From NCBI RefSeq assembly GCF_012849555.1, contig NZ_CP051685.1, positions 4,836,001 through 4,900,000 of the forward strand: a stretch of DNA of 64,000 nt, in the 5' to 3' direction. How positions within the stretch are numbered: position 1 is the stretch's first letter; every line of letters begins with the position of its first letter. The stretch comes from Massilia forsythiae. Its GTDB lineage: Bacteria > Pseudomonadota > Gammaproteobacteria > Burkholderiales > Burkholderiaceae_D. Below the pieces are notes generated by a model. The model did not search any database and was not told the DNA's origin. It saw only the letters and a list, made by a program, of their open reading frames with translations. This document shows, piece by piece, positions 1 to 7,344 of this stretch. Made by a program: the position numbers and the translations under genes.

Positions 1-528
1 ATGGACGACGGCGAGAGCGCCCCGACCGGGGCGCTGTACCGCTACGACGGCCGCCACGTGGCGCGCATGGATGACGGCTATATCATCACCAACGGCCCGG
101 CGGCCAGCCCGGACGGACGCACGCTGTACCACACCGACACGCTCGGCAAGAAGGTGTACGCCTTCGACCTGGCGGCCGACGGCGCGCTGGCGAACAAACG
201 CCTGTTCGTGGAACTGAACGAAGGCGGCGGCCACCCGGACGGTATGGCGGTCGACGCCGACGGCTGCGTCTGGATCGCCACCTTCGGCGGCTGGCGCATC
301 GACCGCTACGACGCCGGCGGCAACAAAGTCGGCGAAGTGCGCTTCCCGTGCTCGAACATCACCAAGCTGGCCTTCGGCGGCGGCGACCTGCGCACCGCCT
401 ACGTGACCACGGCGCGCAAGGGCTTGTCGGAAGAGAAGCTGGCGCAGCAGCCGCTGGCCGGCGCGCTGTTCACCTTCCGCGCCGAAACGCCGGGCCTGCC
501 GCAGCACGTGCTGCGCATCGAGGAGTGA
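1..528 (+). CDS. SMP-30/gluconolactonase family protein, 5'-truncated
   Basis: This is the C-terminal 175 residues of an SMP-30/gluconolactonase/LRE-like beta-propeller; the N-terminus lies outside the window, so the first ATG is probably internal. Family members hydrolyse sugar lactones to aldonic acids with a divalent metal. Propeller-type stretches are visible: NGPAASPDGRTLYHTDT near residues 31-47 and GHPDGMAVDADGCVWIATF near 77-95, the latter carrying the conserved metal-site Asp. The stop lies only four bases before the dehydratase start, and the GAGGAG of its last codons can serve as that gene's ribosome-binding site, so the two are almost certainly co-transcribed. Lactonase followed by dehydratase matches oxidative pentose or uronate catabolism. 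The exact lactone cannot be read from the sequence. Confidence 0.85.
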   Translation: MDDGESAPTGALYRYDGRHVARMDDGYIITNGPAASPDGRTLYHTDTLGKKVYAFDLAADGALANKRLFVELNEGGGHPDGMAVDADGCVWIATFGGWRIDRYDAGGNKVGEVRFPCSNITKLAFGGGDLRTAYVTTARKGLSEEKLAQQPLAGALFTFRAETPGLPQHVLRIEE

Positions 529-532
529 GACG

Positions 533-2326
533 ATGACCGAAAACACGAAAGACCAGGCCGGGCCGCGCCGTTTCCGCTCGCAGGACTGGTTCGACAACGA
601 AGACCGCATCGACATGACCGCGCTGTACCTGGAGCGCTTCATGAACTACGGGATCACGCCCGAGGAACTCCGCTCCGGCAAGCCGATCATCGGCATCGCC
701 CAGAGCGGCAGCGACATCGCGCCGTGCAACCGCATCCACCTGGAGCTGGCCAAGCGCGTGCGCGACGGCATCCGCGACGCCGGCGGCATCCCGATGGAAT
801 TCCCGCTGCACCCGATCTTCGAGAATTGCCGCCGCCCGACCGCGGCGCTGGACCGCAACCTGGCCTACCTGGGCCTGGTCGAGATCCTGCACGGCTACCC
901 GATCGACGCCGTGGTCCTGACCACCGGCTGCGACAAGACCACGCCGGCGCAGCTGATGGCGGCGGCCACGGTCGACATCCCGGCCATCGTCCTGTCCGGC
1001 GGGCCGATGCTGGACGGCTGGTTCGAGGGCGAACTGGTGGGTTCCGGCGCCGCCATCTGGAAGGGCCGCCGCCGCCTGGCCGCGGGCGAGATCGACGAGG
1101 ACAAGTTCATCCAGATCGCCACCGCCTCGGCGCCGTCGGCCGGCCACTGCAACACCATGGGCACGGCGTCGACCATGAACGCCGTCGCCGAAGCGCTCGG
1201 CATGTCGCTTACCGGCTGCTCGGCGATTCCCGCGCCCTACCGCGAACGCGGCCAGATGGCCTACGAGACCGGCCGCCGCATCGTCGGCATGGCCTTCGAG
1301 GACCTGCGTCCCTTGTCGATTCTGACGCGCGAAGCCTTCCTGGACGCCATCGTGGTCAACGCCGCCATCGGCGGCTCCAGCAACGCCCAGCCGCACATCG
1401 TCGCCATGGCGCGCCACGCCGGCGTGGAGATCACGCCGGAAGACTGGATGACCTACGGCTACGACGTGCCGCTGCTGCTGAACATGCAGCCGGCCGGCAA
1501 GTACCTGGGTGAGCGCTACCACCGCGCCGGCGGTACTCCGGCCATCATGTGGGAGCTGGAGCAGAAGGGCTTGTTGCGCTCGCAGCGCCCGACCGTCACC
1601 GGCCGCTCGATGGCCGAGAACCTGGTCGGTCGCGAAAGCCATGACCGCGAGATGATCCGCCCGTTCGACGATCCGCTCAAGCAGACCGCCGGCTTCCTGG
1701 TCTTGAAGGGCAACCTGTTTGACTTCGCCATCATGAAGACCAGCGTCATTTCGCCGAGCTTCCGCGAGCGCTACCTGTCGACGCCGGGTTCGGAAAACCG
1801 CTTCGAGTGCCGCGTGGTGGTGTTCGACGGGTCGGACGACTACCACCACCGCATCAACGATCCGGCATTGGCGATCGACGAGCGCACCATGCTGGTCATC
1901 CGCGGCGCCGGTCCGGTGGGCTGGCCGGGATCGGCCGAGGTCGTCAACATGCAGCCGCCGGATGCGCTGATCAAGCGCGGCATCACGGCGCTGCCGACGC
2001 TGGGCGACGGCCGCCAGTCCGGCACCTCGGACAGCCCGTCGATCCTGAACGCCTCGCCGGAAAGCGCGGCCGGCGGCAACCTGGCGCTGCTGCGCACCGG
2101 CGACGTGGTACGCGTCGACCTGAACGACGGCAGCTGCAACGTGCTGCTGGCGGACGCCGAGCTGGAAGCGCGCCGCCAGGACGCGCCGCCGCCGATCCCG
2201 CCGAACCAGACCCCGTGGCAGCAGATCTACCGCGCCACGGTCGGGCAGCTGCACACCGGCGCCTGCATGGAGCTGGCGCTGCCGTACCGCGCGGTGGCGC
2301 AGGAGATGCCAAGGCATAACCATTGA
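533..2326 (+). CDS. IlvD/EDD family sugar-acid dehydratase
   Basis: A 597-aa Fe-S dehydratase of the IlvD/Edd superfamily. Length and motifs resemble the pentonate/aldonate dehydratases (L-arabinonate, D-xylonate) that form 2-keto-3-deoxy acids, rather than branched-chain dihydroxy-acid dehydratase. Three conserved cysteines sit in family motifs: SGSDIAPCN (C65), TTGCDKTTPA (C133) and SAGHCNTMGTAST (C206), the expected cluster and Mg-site ligands. NAAIGGSSNAQPH and the C-terminal DGRQSGTSDSPSILN are also family hallmarks. The start ATG is four bases after the upstream lactonase stop. With the lactonase here and the 2-oxoglutarate-semialdehyde dehydrogenase at 7345-8925, a Weimberg-type or aldarate route to 2-oxoglutarate is the natural reading. 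Substrate (arabinonate, xylonate, galactarate or similar) is inferred only. Confidence 0.9.
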   Translation: MTENTKDQAGPRRFRSQDWFDNEDRIDMTALYLERFMNYGITPEELRSGKPIIGIAQSGSDIAPCNRIHLELAKRVRDGIRDAGGIPMEFPLHPIFENCRRPTAALDRNLAYLGLVEILHGYPIDAVVLTTGCDKTTPAQLMAAATVDIPAIVLSGGPMLDGWFEGELVGSGAAIWKGRRRLAAGEIDEDKFIQIATASAPSAGHCNTMGTASTMNAVAEALGMSLTGCSAIPAPYRERGQMAYETGRRIVGMAFEDLRPLSILTREAFLDAIVVNAAIGGSSNAQPHIVAMARHAGVEITPEDWMTYGYDVPLLLNMQPAGKYLGERYHRAGGTPAIMWELEQKGLLRSQRPTVTGRSMAENLVGRESHDREMIRPFDDPLKQTAGFLVLKGNLFDFAIMKTSVISPSFRERYLSTPGSENRFECRVVVFDGSDDYHHRINDPALAIDERTMLVIRGAGPVGWPGSAEVVNMQPPDALIKRGITALPTLGDGRQSGTSDSPSILNASPESAAGGNLALLRTGDVVRVDLNDGSCNVLLADAELEARRQDAPPPIPPNQTPWQQIYRATVGQLHTGACMELALPYRAVAQEMPRHNH

Positions 2327-2331
2327 TGGTT

Positions 2332-2359
2332 GCCGCTTCCCGCTCCTGCGGGAAGCGGC
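2332..2359 (+). terminator. Perfect 12-bp hairpin after the dehydratase gene
   Basis: The arms at 2332-2343 and 2348-2359 are perfectly complementary with a 4-base loop, starting five bases after the dehydratase stop. No T-run follows, so it is either a Rho-dependent end, an mRNA-stabilising hairpin or a short REP-type palindrome. It closes the lactonase-dehydratase unit. Confidence 0.6.
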
Positions 2360-2436
2360 AGGCGCTGGGCAGCCTGCACTCTGGCGTCGCAAACCAGCGT
2401 CGTTCCCGACATTGCCGGAAACGACTCCCCGCGCAG

Positions 2437-2713
2437 GCGCACTACTGTCCAAGATAATCGTTATCTCTGCTTTAAGCGGCTTTTGTTGCTAGCAGTCACG
2501 TAAAATAACTCCTAGCCAACAACTCGTCGTCCCCGCGAAGGCGGAGATCCATACTGAGCTGGAAAATTTGGTAGTTCAGAGGCAGCGAAAGTGCTTCCAA
2601 AATCCCAACTTTAGATATGCAGAATGGGTCCCCGCCTTCGCGGGGAGTCGTTTCAGGCAGTGCCTGGAACGACGGTTTTTAGGCCAGCAATACTATCTTG
2701 GACAGTAGTGCGC
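2437..2713. repeat. REP cluster bounded by a 20-bp perfect inverted repeat
   Basis: Positions 2437-2456 and 2694-2713 are exact reverse complements (20 bp). Inside lies an inverted REP pair: a GTCGTCCCCGCG-type palindrome at 2526-2554 and its inverted partner at 2624-2650. Related C-rich palindromic sequence also abuts the outer ends (2426-2437 and 2711-2730), and a GTCGTT...AACGAC hairpin sits just upstream at 2399-2425. No coding potential is evident. The symmetry suggests a nested non-autonomous element. It forms the left border of the type VI cargo island. Confidence 0.65.
2647..2680 (+). terminator. Hairpin with T-run
   Basis: An imperfect palindrome at 2647-2673 (GTCGTT...AACGAC arms, CAGGCA/TGCCTG inner stem) is followed by GG and five T residues. 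This is the form of an intrinsic terminator reading rightward. It could insulate the PAAR gene from the dehydratase operon, though it is also part of the REP cluster. Confidence 0.45.
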
Positions 2714-3244
2714 GCAGGCGGGGACCCATAGCGAGCAAGCAGGATCGACATGCAAGCCCTTCGACTCTGTTACCGTCAGCATCACCTCGTCCGAACGATA
2801 CAACAAGGTTCCACTACCGTTAGCCAGCGCGCTGGACAGTGATAGACTTGGTCTTCCGAACATCTCGTCAATGGAGTGCTGCATGGGCGAAAGGGCGATC
2901 ATCAGACAGGGCGACAGGACTTCTCATGGTGGAACGGTCGTCGAGGGCCATCCTTTCTTGCTCATCTATGGCAAGCCGGCGGCTGGCGCCGGGCACAAGG
3001 TGCATTGCCCCCGGTGTCCAGGCAATGTCGTCATCGTCGAAGGAGCGGTAAACGCGACCATGATGGGTGTCAGGGTCGCGGTCGAAGGCATGAAGACCTC
3101 CTGCGGCGCCACCCTCATCGCGTCGCAAATCACTGCGACCATCGAATGTGGCTCCGGCTTCACTACGGCCCCGTCGACGGCCGCCCCTGTCGCATCTGCT
3201 GCCACTAAAGTGGACCCATCAGTCAAGACACTCAGCCGGCTAGT

Positions 3245-4207
3245 TTAAGCTGTGTCCGTTTCCACTTCAGCAGCTGCCCGGCGCTGCCCCGTACTGCCGA
3301 TTTTTTCTTGCTCTAGGCCCGCGTCGCCGAACCTGTCGACGATCAGCGCACCGCCTCCGACACCGGCGCGGTAGACATGATCCGGCGTCTCATATCTCAA
3401 CGCCTGATGCGGTCGCTCGGCGTTGTAGAACACAAAGTACTGCGCCAGGCCGACTGTTAGTTCGGGCATGTTGGCATAACCCTTCAGGTACACGTCTTCG
3501 TACTTCACGTTGCGCCACAAGCGCTCGACGAAGATGTTGTCCAGCGCCCGCCCGCGTCCGTCCATGCTGATCGCCACACCTTCGCGCTTGAGCACGCCGG
3601 TAAAGGCGTCGCTGGTGAACTGCGCGCCCTGGTCGCTGTTGAATACATCCGGCCTGCCGTGGTGGCGCAGCGCATCTTCCAGGCAGTCCACGCAGAACGA
3701 CGCGTCCATGCTGTTGCTGATGCGCCAGGCCAGTACCCGGCGCGAGTACCAGTCGATGATCGCCACCAGGTAGGCAAAGCCACGCGCCAGGCGGATATAG
3801 GTCAGATCCGTACTCCACACCTGGTTCGGTCGCGTGACTGCTACCCCGCGCAACAGGTATGGATAGACCTTGTGCTGCGGATGCGGCTTGCTCGTCGCCG
3901 GCCCCGGCGCCATGCCCGCCAGACCCATTTCCCGCATCAAGCGCTGCACGCGCTTGCGATTGACCTGGTGCCCTCGACCTCGCAGGAACACCGCCATGCG
4001 CCGGCTACCGTAGAACGGCCGGCCGGTGTATTCCTCGTCGATCAGGGCGCGCAATCGGTCGTCTTCCTCGTTCATGCATGCCTGGCGTGTTACCGCTTCC
4101 AGCCGCCGATACACCGTCGAACGCGGCACGCCGGCCAGTTCGCACTGCATGGTCAGCGGCATCGCGTCTTCCCGCGCAATCCACCGTGCCCGCTCGGCAG
4201 GACTCAT
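3245..4207 (-). CDS. IS3-family transposase OrfB (DDE integrase)
   Basis: The catalytic half of the transposase, 320 aa from the ATG overlapping the orfA stop. The open frame extends further upstream (to about 4360), as expected if an OrfAB fusion is made by -1 frameshift on the A8G run. The rve-type core has D134 (VWSTDLTYI), D192 (FNSDQGAQFTS) and E228 (DNIFVERLW), with 35 residues between the last two: the DD(35)E signature. An HTH_21-like segment precedes it (YGSRRMAVFLRGRGHQVNRK). The C-terminal 35 residues beyond RPHQALRYETPDHVY are variable. Confidence 0.9.
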   Translation of the reverse strand: MSPAERARWIAREDAMPLTMQCELAGVPRSTVYRRLEAVTRQACMNEEDDRLRALIDEEYTGRPFYGSRRMAVFLRGRGHQVNRKRVQRLMREMGLAGMAPGPATSKPHPQHKVYPYLLRGVAVTRPNQVWSTDLTYIRLARGFAYLVAIIDWYSRRVLAWRISNSMDASFCVDCLEDALRHHGRPDVFNSDQGAQFTSDAFTGVLKREGVAISMDGRGRALDNIFVERLWRNVKYEDVYLKGYANMPELTVGLAQYFVFYNAERPHQALRYETPDHVYRAGVGGGALIVDRFGDAGLEQEKIGSTGQRRAAAEVETDTA

Positions 4208-4494
4208 TCCCCAAGCTTTTTTTTGAGCCAATCCACCTGCATCTTCAACTTGCCGATCTCGCTGTACAGCTTGTCCTCGGGACTGCTTTCGTCCACCGGC
4301 TTCGGCCCGCGCTTGACGTCGAACAGCGCGCCGGCGTTCTCCAGAATCTCCTTCTTCCACTGCGTCACCAACTGCGGATGCACGTCGTGCTCCTGCGCGA
4401 TCTCGTTGATCGTCTTCACCCCGCGCACCGCTTCCAGCCCGAGCTTGCCCTTGAACTCGGCACTGTGCACCCTGCGTTTTTTACCTTCACTCAT
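4204..4494 (-). CDS. IS3-family transposase OrfA
   Basis: A 96-aa DNA-binding OrfA. It has an N-terminal helix-turn-helix of the transposase_8 type (EFKGKLGLEAVRG, INEIAQEHDVHPQLVTQWK) and a C-terminal leucine-zipper-like stretch (LYSEIGKLKMQVDWLKKKL). The 3' end contains a run of eight A residues followed by G on the coding strand (4217-4224 as T8), a classic slippery site for -1 frameshifting into orfB. Its TGA overlaps the first ATG of orfB (ATGA), so coupled reinitiation is also possible. Confidence 0.9.
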   Translation of the reverse strand: MSEGKKRRVHSAEFKGKLGLEAVRGVKTINEIAQEHDVHPQLVTQWKKEILENAGALFDVKRGPKPVDESSPEDKLYSEIGKLKMQVDWLKKKLGE

Positions 4495-4826
4495 TCGCTG
4501 TCATCCTTTCGCGGACGACAGCTTAAACCACTGTCTCAAATTCGGGGTCCACTATACACTTCTTTGGCGGGAGACGATTCGGGCACGCACAATTCGAGTT
4601 CCTCGCGGAGAAGCGCCGACAAGGTGACGCTTCCCTACGACGAGCAAGTGCGCGTGCTGGACCAAGACGGACAACCCATCGCCGGCATGCCCTACCATAT
4701 CATCGACGGGTCCGGAAAGGTCTACAAAGGACTAACCGACGGTGCCGGATGCTGCCAGCGCGTCCACACCGAAAACGCCCAGTCGCTCGCCATATTGACC
4801 GGCGCTCCCGCTTTGGAGAAATGGTG

Positions 4827-5717
4827 ATGAGCGCCTTTGAATTCGAGACGCTGACCAACACGGCGCCAGGATCTCGGCGGGACGTTACCAGTCACCACAT
4901 GCCCGCCCGGGCGTTTTTCTTCATCGTCGTCGACGAAGTCGGGAAAGAAGGTTTTCTAGTCAGGAAAGTTTACGCGACGCCAACGAGTCCCTACCTTTCA
5001 AGCATGAACTTGTCTCCCTTGGCGCAGCTTAGTCAGGTGCAGCCGGAGAAATATGGGTTGATGCCGAAGAAGTGGGGGGCTCCGCCGACGGTGGCCGAGC
5101 ACGTCATGGGCAACAGCTCGTCGTCTTACGTGTCATCGAGTTCCATCTTTCCGGAAGGGTCACCGCGCTTCGACGGCCGATCGGTTTTCATCGATATCGC
5201 CAAAGCGAAAGCCGCTGGTGCGCGCTTGGTATCCACTGAGGAGATTCTCGCTTCGCTCAACCAATACAAGGCCCAGAACCCGCACTTGGCCAAACGCGTC
5301 GACAAGATCGCCATGTATGTACAGGACTTTGATAGAGAGGTGCTGGTCCATAGCGAGAAAGTGCCGCCCAAGGCAATTTTCAACACCAGCTCGCTGAAGG
5401 TCGCCAAGGTTGCCACGGGCGCTGGACGGGTAGTGCAAGTGCTTGGCATCGTCTTGACAGCTTACGATCTGGAGCAGGCGTCGGAGAAATCCTTCCAAGC
5501 CAAAAGCGTCAAGCCGATCTCTGCTGAAGTGATCCGGCAAGCCGGCGGCTGGGGAGCGGCGGCGGCAGGTTTCAAACTCGGCGGCGTCGCCGGCGCTGCT
5601 TTGGGCATCGAAACCGGACCCGGTGCGGTACTCACCGGCTTGGCCGGCGGCATCATTTTTGGCGCTGCCGGTTATTTCGGAGCGGACTGGGTGGCCGACC
5701 ATATCGACAAGAATTGA
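4827..5717 (+). CDS. Putative T6SS effector with possible ADP-ribosyltransferase-like fold
   Basis: A 296-aa protein of no family I can name, encoded directly behind the PAAR gene (TGATG overlap) and before a candidate immunity gene. ATG 4827 is chosen over 4821 because GGAG lies eight bases upstream. Residues 28-185 show spacing reminiscent of cholera-toxin-group ADP-ribosyltransferases: a hydrophobic strand FFFIVVD (31-36), a serine motif SYVSSSS (100-106) and DREVLVHSEKVPPKAI (169-184), which resembles the ExEV...IP catalytic segment. The Arg normally found in the first strand is not in the expected place, so the assignment is tentative. Residues 239-290 are a glycine/alanine-rich hydrophobic segment with glycine-zipper character, typical of membrane-associating parts of secreted effectors. 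G+C is lower than in the flanking catabolic genes, suggesting transfer. Confidence 0.6.
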   Translation: MSAFEFETLTNTAPGSRRDVTSHHMPARAFFFIVVDEVGKEGFLVRKVYATPTSPYLSSMNLSPLAQLSQVQPEKYGLMPKKWGAPPTVAEHVMGNSSSSYVSSSSIFPEGSPRFDGRSVFIDIAKAKAAGARLVSTEEILASLNQYKAQNPHLAKRVDKIAMYVQDFDREVLVHSEKVPPKAIFNTSSLKVAKVATGAGRVVQVLGIVLTAYDLEQASEKSFQAKSVKPISAEVIRQAGGWGAAAAGFKLGGVAGAALGIETGPGAVLTGLAGGIIFGAAGYFGADWVADHIDKN

Positions 5718-5724
5718 GGATCCG

Positions 5725-6300
5725 ATGGATTTTTTCAAACGCATCGCGGCCGCGTTCGGGGCTGGAGCGACGCGAGACAACATGGCCGGCAGCTATCCGC
5801 CAGCGGCTCTGGACGAATTGTCCAACTTTCGACCTTACCCTCCAAAAGTCTTTTTGAAAGGCCAGGGCGTGTTCGCCTATCGCCTCGAATTCGGAGCGCT
5901 CGAAGCGGACGCCGCCGGCGTCGTCGGCGCTTTGGCGTCCGAGTTCGGATGGCCCAACCCGGCATTGCTCCAGGAGGGCCATGCCCGGCGCGGCGACAAA
6001 TCGGTTCACTTTTCCATCCGCTCTGAATTCGGCGGCGTCGTCGTGGTGATCGTCACAAACTGCGCCGCGTTGATTAATAAAATCGACGCGCTAAATATTG
6101 TGCCTCCTCCGCCGTGGCTCGCCTTCCCTGATGCCGACCCATCGAGCTTGGGGAGTCTCCAAGGGGCCATGGAATATTGGTGGGATTGGCTGTTCTCGCC
6201 ATTCTGGAGCGAGTTGGACGCGCGCGGCCGGGTGGCCTACCTTTCACGCTTTGCTGCACATGACGATTGGTTGGAATTTTTGTCTTCCCGCGCGCTTTGA
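5725..6300 (+). CDS. Putative immunity protein for the upstream effector
   Basis: A 191-aa soluble protein with no signal peptide. I do not recognise the family. It starts seven bases after the effector stop with GAGG as ribosome-binding site; ATG 5725 is preferred to the longer in-frame extension, which overlaps the effector. Visible features are an aromatic-rich C-terminal region (EYWWDWLFSPFWSELD) and a central beta-rich stretch (FGGVVVVIVTN). Its role as cognate immunity protein is inferred only from order (PAAR, effector, small gene), tight spacing and shared low G+C. It ends 53 bases before the convergent uronate dehydrogenase gene. Confidence 0.6.
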   Translation: MDFFKRIAAAFGAGATRDNMAGSYPPAALDELSNFRPYPPKVFLKGQGVFAYRLEFGALEADAAGVVGALASEFGWPNPALLQEGHARRGDKSVHFSIRSEFGGVVVVIVTNCAALINKIDALNIVPPPPWLAFPDADPSSLGSLQGAMEYWWDWLFSPFWSELDARGRVAYLSRFAAHDDWLEFLSSRAL

Positions 6301-6352
6301 GTCCAGCCGCGCGTTTGCCAACTTGTGCTGCCAAAACCGCACGGCCAACTAT

Positions 6353-7162
6353 TCAAGACCGGTACTTCGGCCCGTTATGCAGGAACACCCCGCCCTGGTA
6401 CGTCAGCGTGATGTCCTGCATCTCCTCCCAGTTCGCCGCATCCGGCACCCTGTTCGCGAATTGCGCCGAACTCTGTTCCGGCTTGTACCCCAAAAAGCGC
6501 GCATGCTTGTCGTCCCACCAGCGTCCTGGATTGTCCGAGGTGCCGAAGGTGATCGTGTGTCCCACGCGCGGCGTCAGCAGCGAGCGGCGCAGCAGCTGCA
6601 CCAGGTCGTCCAGGCCGAGCCAGGTGGTCAGCTGGCGGTAGTTGGTCGCCTCCGGCCAGCAGTAGCCGATGCGGATGCACACGGTCTCGATGCCGAACCG
6701 GTCCCAGTAGTAGCGCGACAGCGATTCGCCGAACACCTTCGACACGCCGTAGTAGCCGTCCGGGCGCGGCGGCATGCCGGCGTCGACCAGGTCGGTGGTC
6801 TTGTACATGCCCATCGTGTGGTTGGTGCTGGCGAACACCACGCGGCGGATGCCGAGCTTGTGCACCGCCTCGTACAAATTGACCGTGCCGAGGATGTTGG
6901 CCTGCATGATCGGCGCGAACGCTTCCTCGGTGGAGACGCCGCCGAAGTGCAGGATCGCATCGACGCCCTCGCACATGGCCATCACCTGGTCCCTGTCCGC
7001 CAGGTCGCACCGGACGGTTTCCTCGCCGGGGCCGGCGGGGCCGAGGTCGGCCAGGTCGGCCAGGCGCACGATATCGGCGAACTGCCCTAGGTGCGGGCGC
7101 AGGCGCTGGCCGAGGTTGCCGGCGGCGCCGGTGAAGAGGATGCGTTTGAAGGGTTTGGTCAT
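6353..7162 (-). CDS. udh: Uronate dehydrogenase (NAD-dependent SDR)
   Basis: A 269-aa extended short-chain dehydrogenase that oxidises D-galacturonate or D-glucuronate to the aldarolactone with NAD. The Rossmann motif TGAAGNLGQRL lies near residues 11-21, FASTNHTMG carries the active-site Ser/Thr region and YGVSK is the catalytic Tyr-Lys pair. WWDDKHARFLGYKPE near the C-terminus is characteristic of Udh rather than UDP-sugar epimerases. The ATG at 7162 is chosen because the longer frame runs into the REP unit. It lies downstream of the semialdehyde dehydrogenase on the same strand, fitting the oxidative uronate pathway (uronate, aldarate, keto-deoxy-glucarate, 2-oxoglutarate semialdehyde, 2-oxoglutarate). 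Confidence 0.88.
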   Translation of the reverse strand: MTKPFKRILFTGAAGNLGQRLRPHLGQFADIVRLADLADLGPAGPGEETVRCDLADRDQVMAMCEGVDAILHFGGVSTEEAFAPIMQANILGTVNLYEAVHKLGIRRVVFASTNHTMGMYKTTDLVDAGMPPRPDGYYGVSKVFGESLSRYYWDRFGIETVCIRIGYCWPEATNYRQLTTWLGLDDLVQLLRRSLLTPRVGHTITFGTSDNPGRWWDDKHARFLGYKPEQSSAQFANRVPDAANWEEMQDITLTYQGGVFLHNGPKYRS

Positions 7163-7203
7163 GGGCGTGAAATCGTGTCTGATAATGGGGATGCCAAATA
7201 GGC

Positions 7204-7309
7204 GTCGTCCCCGCGGAGGCGGGGACCCATACATCGCTACAGAAGTCGTTACGTCGGCGTTTCGGCTTCGTGATGCTCGGCATGGGTCCCCGCCTGCGCG
7301 GGGACGACG
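7204..7309. repeat. REP-type mobile unit (inverted pair)
   Basis: A GTCGTCCCCGCG...GGACCCATAC palindrome at 7204-7232 faces its inverted partner at 7282-7309, giving a 106-bp unit. The interior shares GAAGCCGAA and a CGTA...CGAC...TAGC pattern with the unit at 22400-22505 in the opposite orientation. The two are therefore copies of one element, not independent hairpins. It sits between the semialdehyde dehydrogenase and udh. Confidence 0.75.
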
Positions 7310-7344
7310 GATCAAGCGGTGGCAGCGATGCGACCGCTGCTGGA

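Larger units (their letters stand above)
3206..4556 (-). mobile_element. IS3-family insertion sequence, about 1.35 kb
   Basis: A complete IS3-family element with orfA and orfB on the - strand. Imperfect terminal inverted repeats start TAAAGTGGACCC at 3206 and, on the other strand, TATAGTGGACCC at 4556; roughly 18 of 27 positions match. It is flanked by CAC at 3203-3205 and 4557-4559, read as a 3-bp target duplication. That boundary is supported independently because excision restores the PAAR reading frame. Some IS3 elements are delimited from TG, so the outer two to five bases are uncertain. Both reading frames look intact, so it may still be active. Confidence 0.85.
2883..4827 (+). pseudogene. 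PAAR-domain T6SS spike protein, interrupted by an IS3-family element
   Basis: The 5' part (2883-3205) encodes a PAAR domain with hallmarks RQGDRTSHGG, a CPRCPGN metal-type segment and VAVEGMKTSCGATL; such proteins cap the VgrG spike and carry effectors. The 3' part is 4560-4827. Joining 3205 to 4560 (removing the IS and one CAC duplication) gives a continuous 196-codon frame. Its restored C-terminus includes RVLDQDGQPIAGMPYHI and KVYKGLTDGAG, a small extension of the kind seen behind PAAR domains. ATG 2883 is preferred over 2871 because GGAG lies six bases upstream. As it stands, the frame runs into the IS and stops at 3248, so a PAAR cap with 13 IS-encoded residues could still be made. The original stop overlaps the effector start (TGATG). 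Confidence 0.85.

Noticed and set aside
470..2452. 660-codon frame opposite the dehydratase
   Set aside because: Shadow of a codon-biased gene. Its product is low complexity and Arg/Ala-rich.
3659..4627. + strand frame across the IS element
   Set aside because: It is antisense to orfB and orfA, which have complete transposase motifs. Only its last part (after 4560) is real, as the 3' fragment of the PAAR gene.
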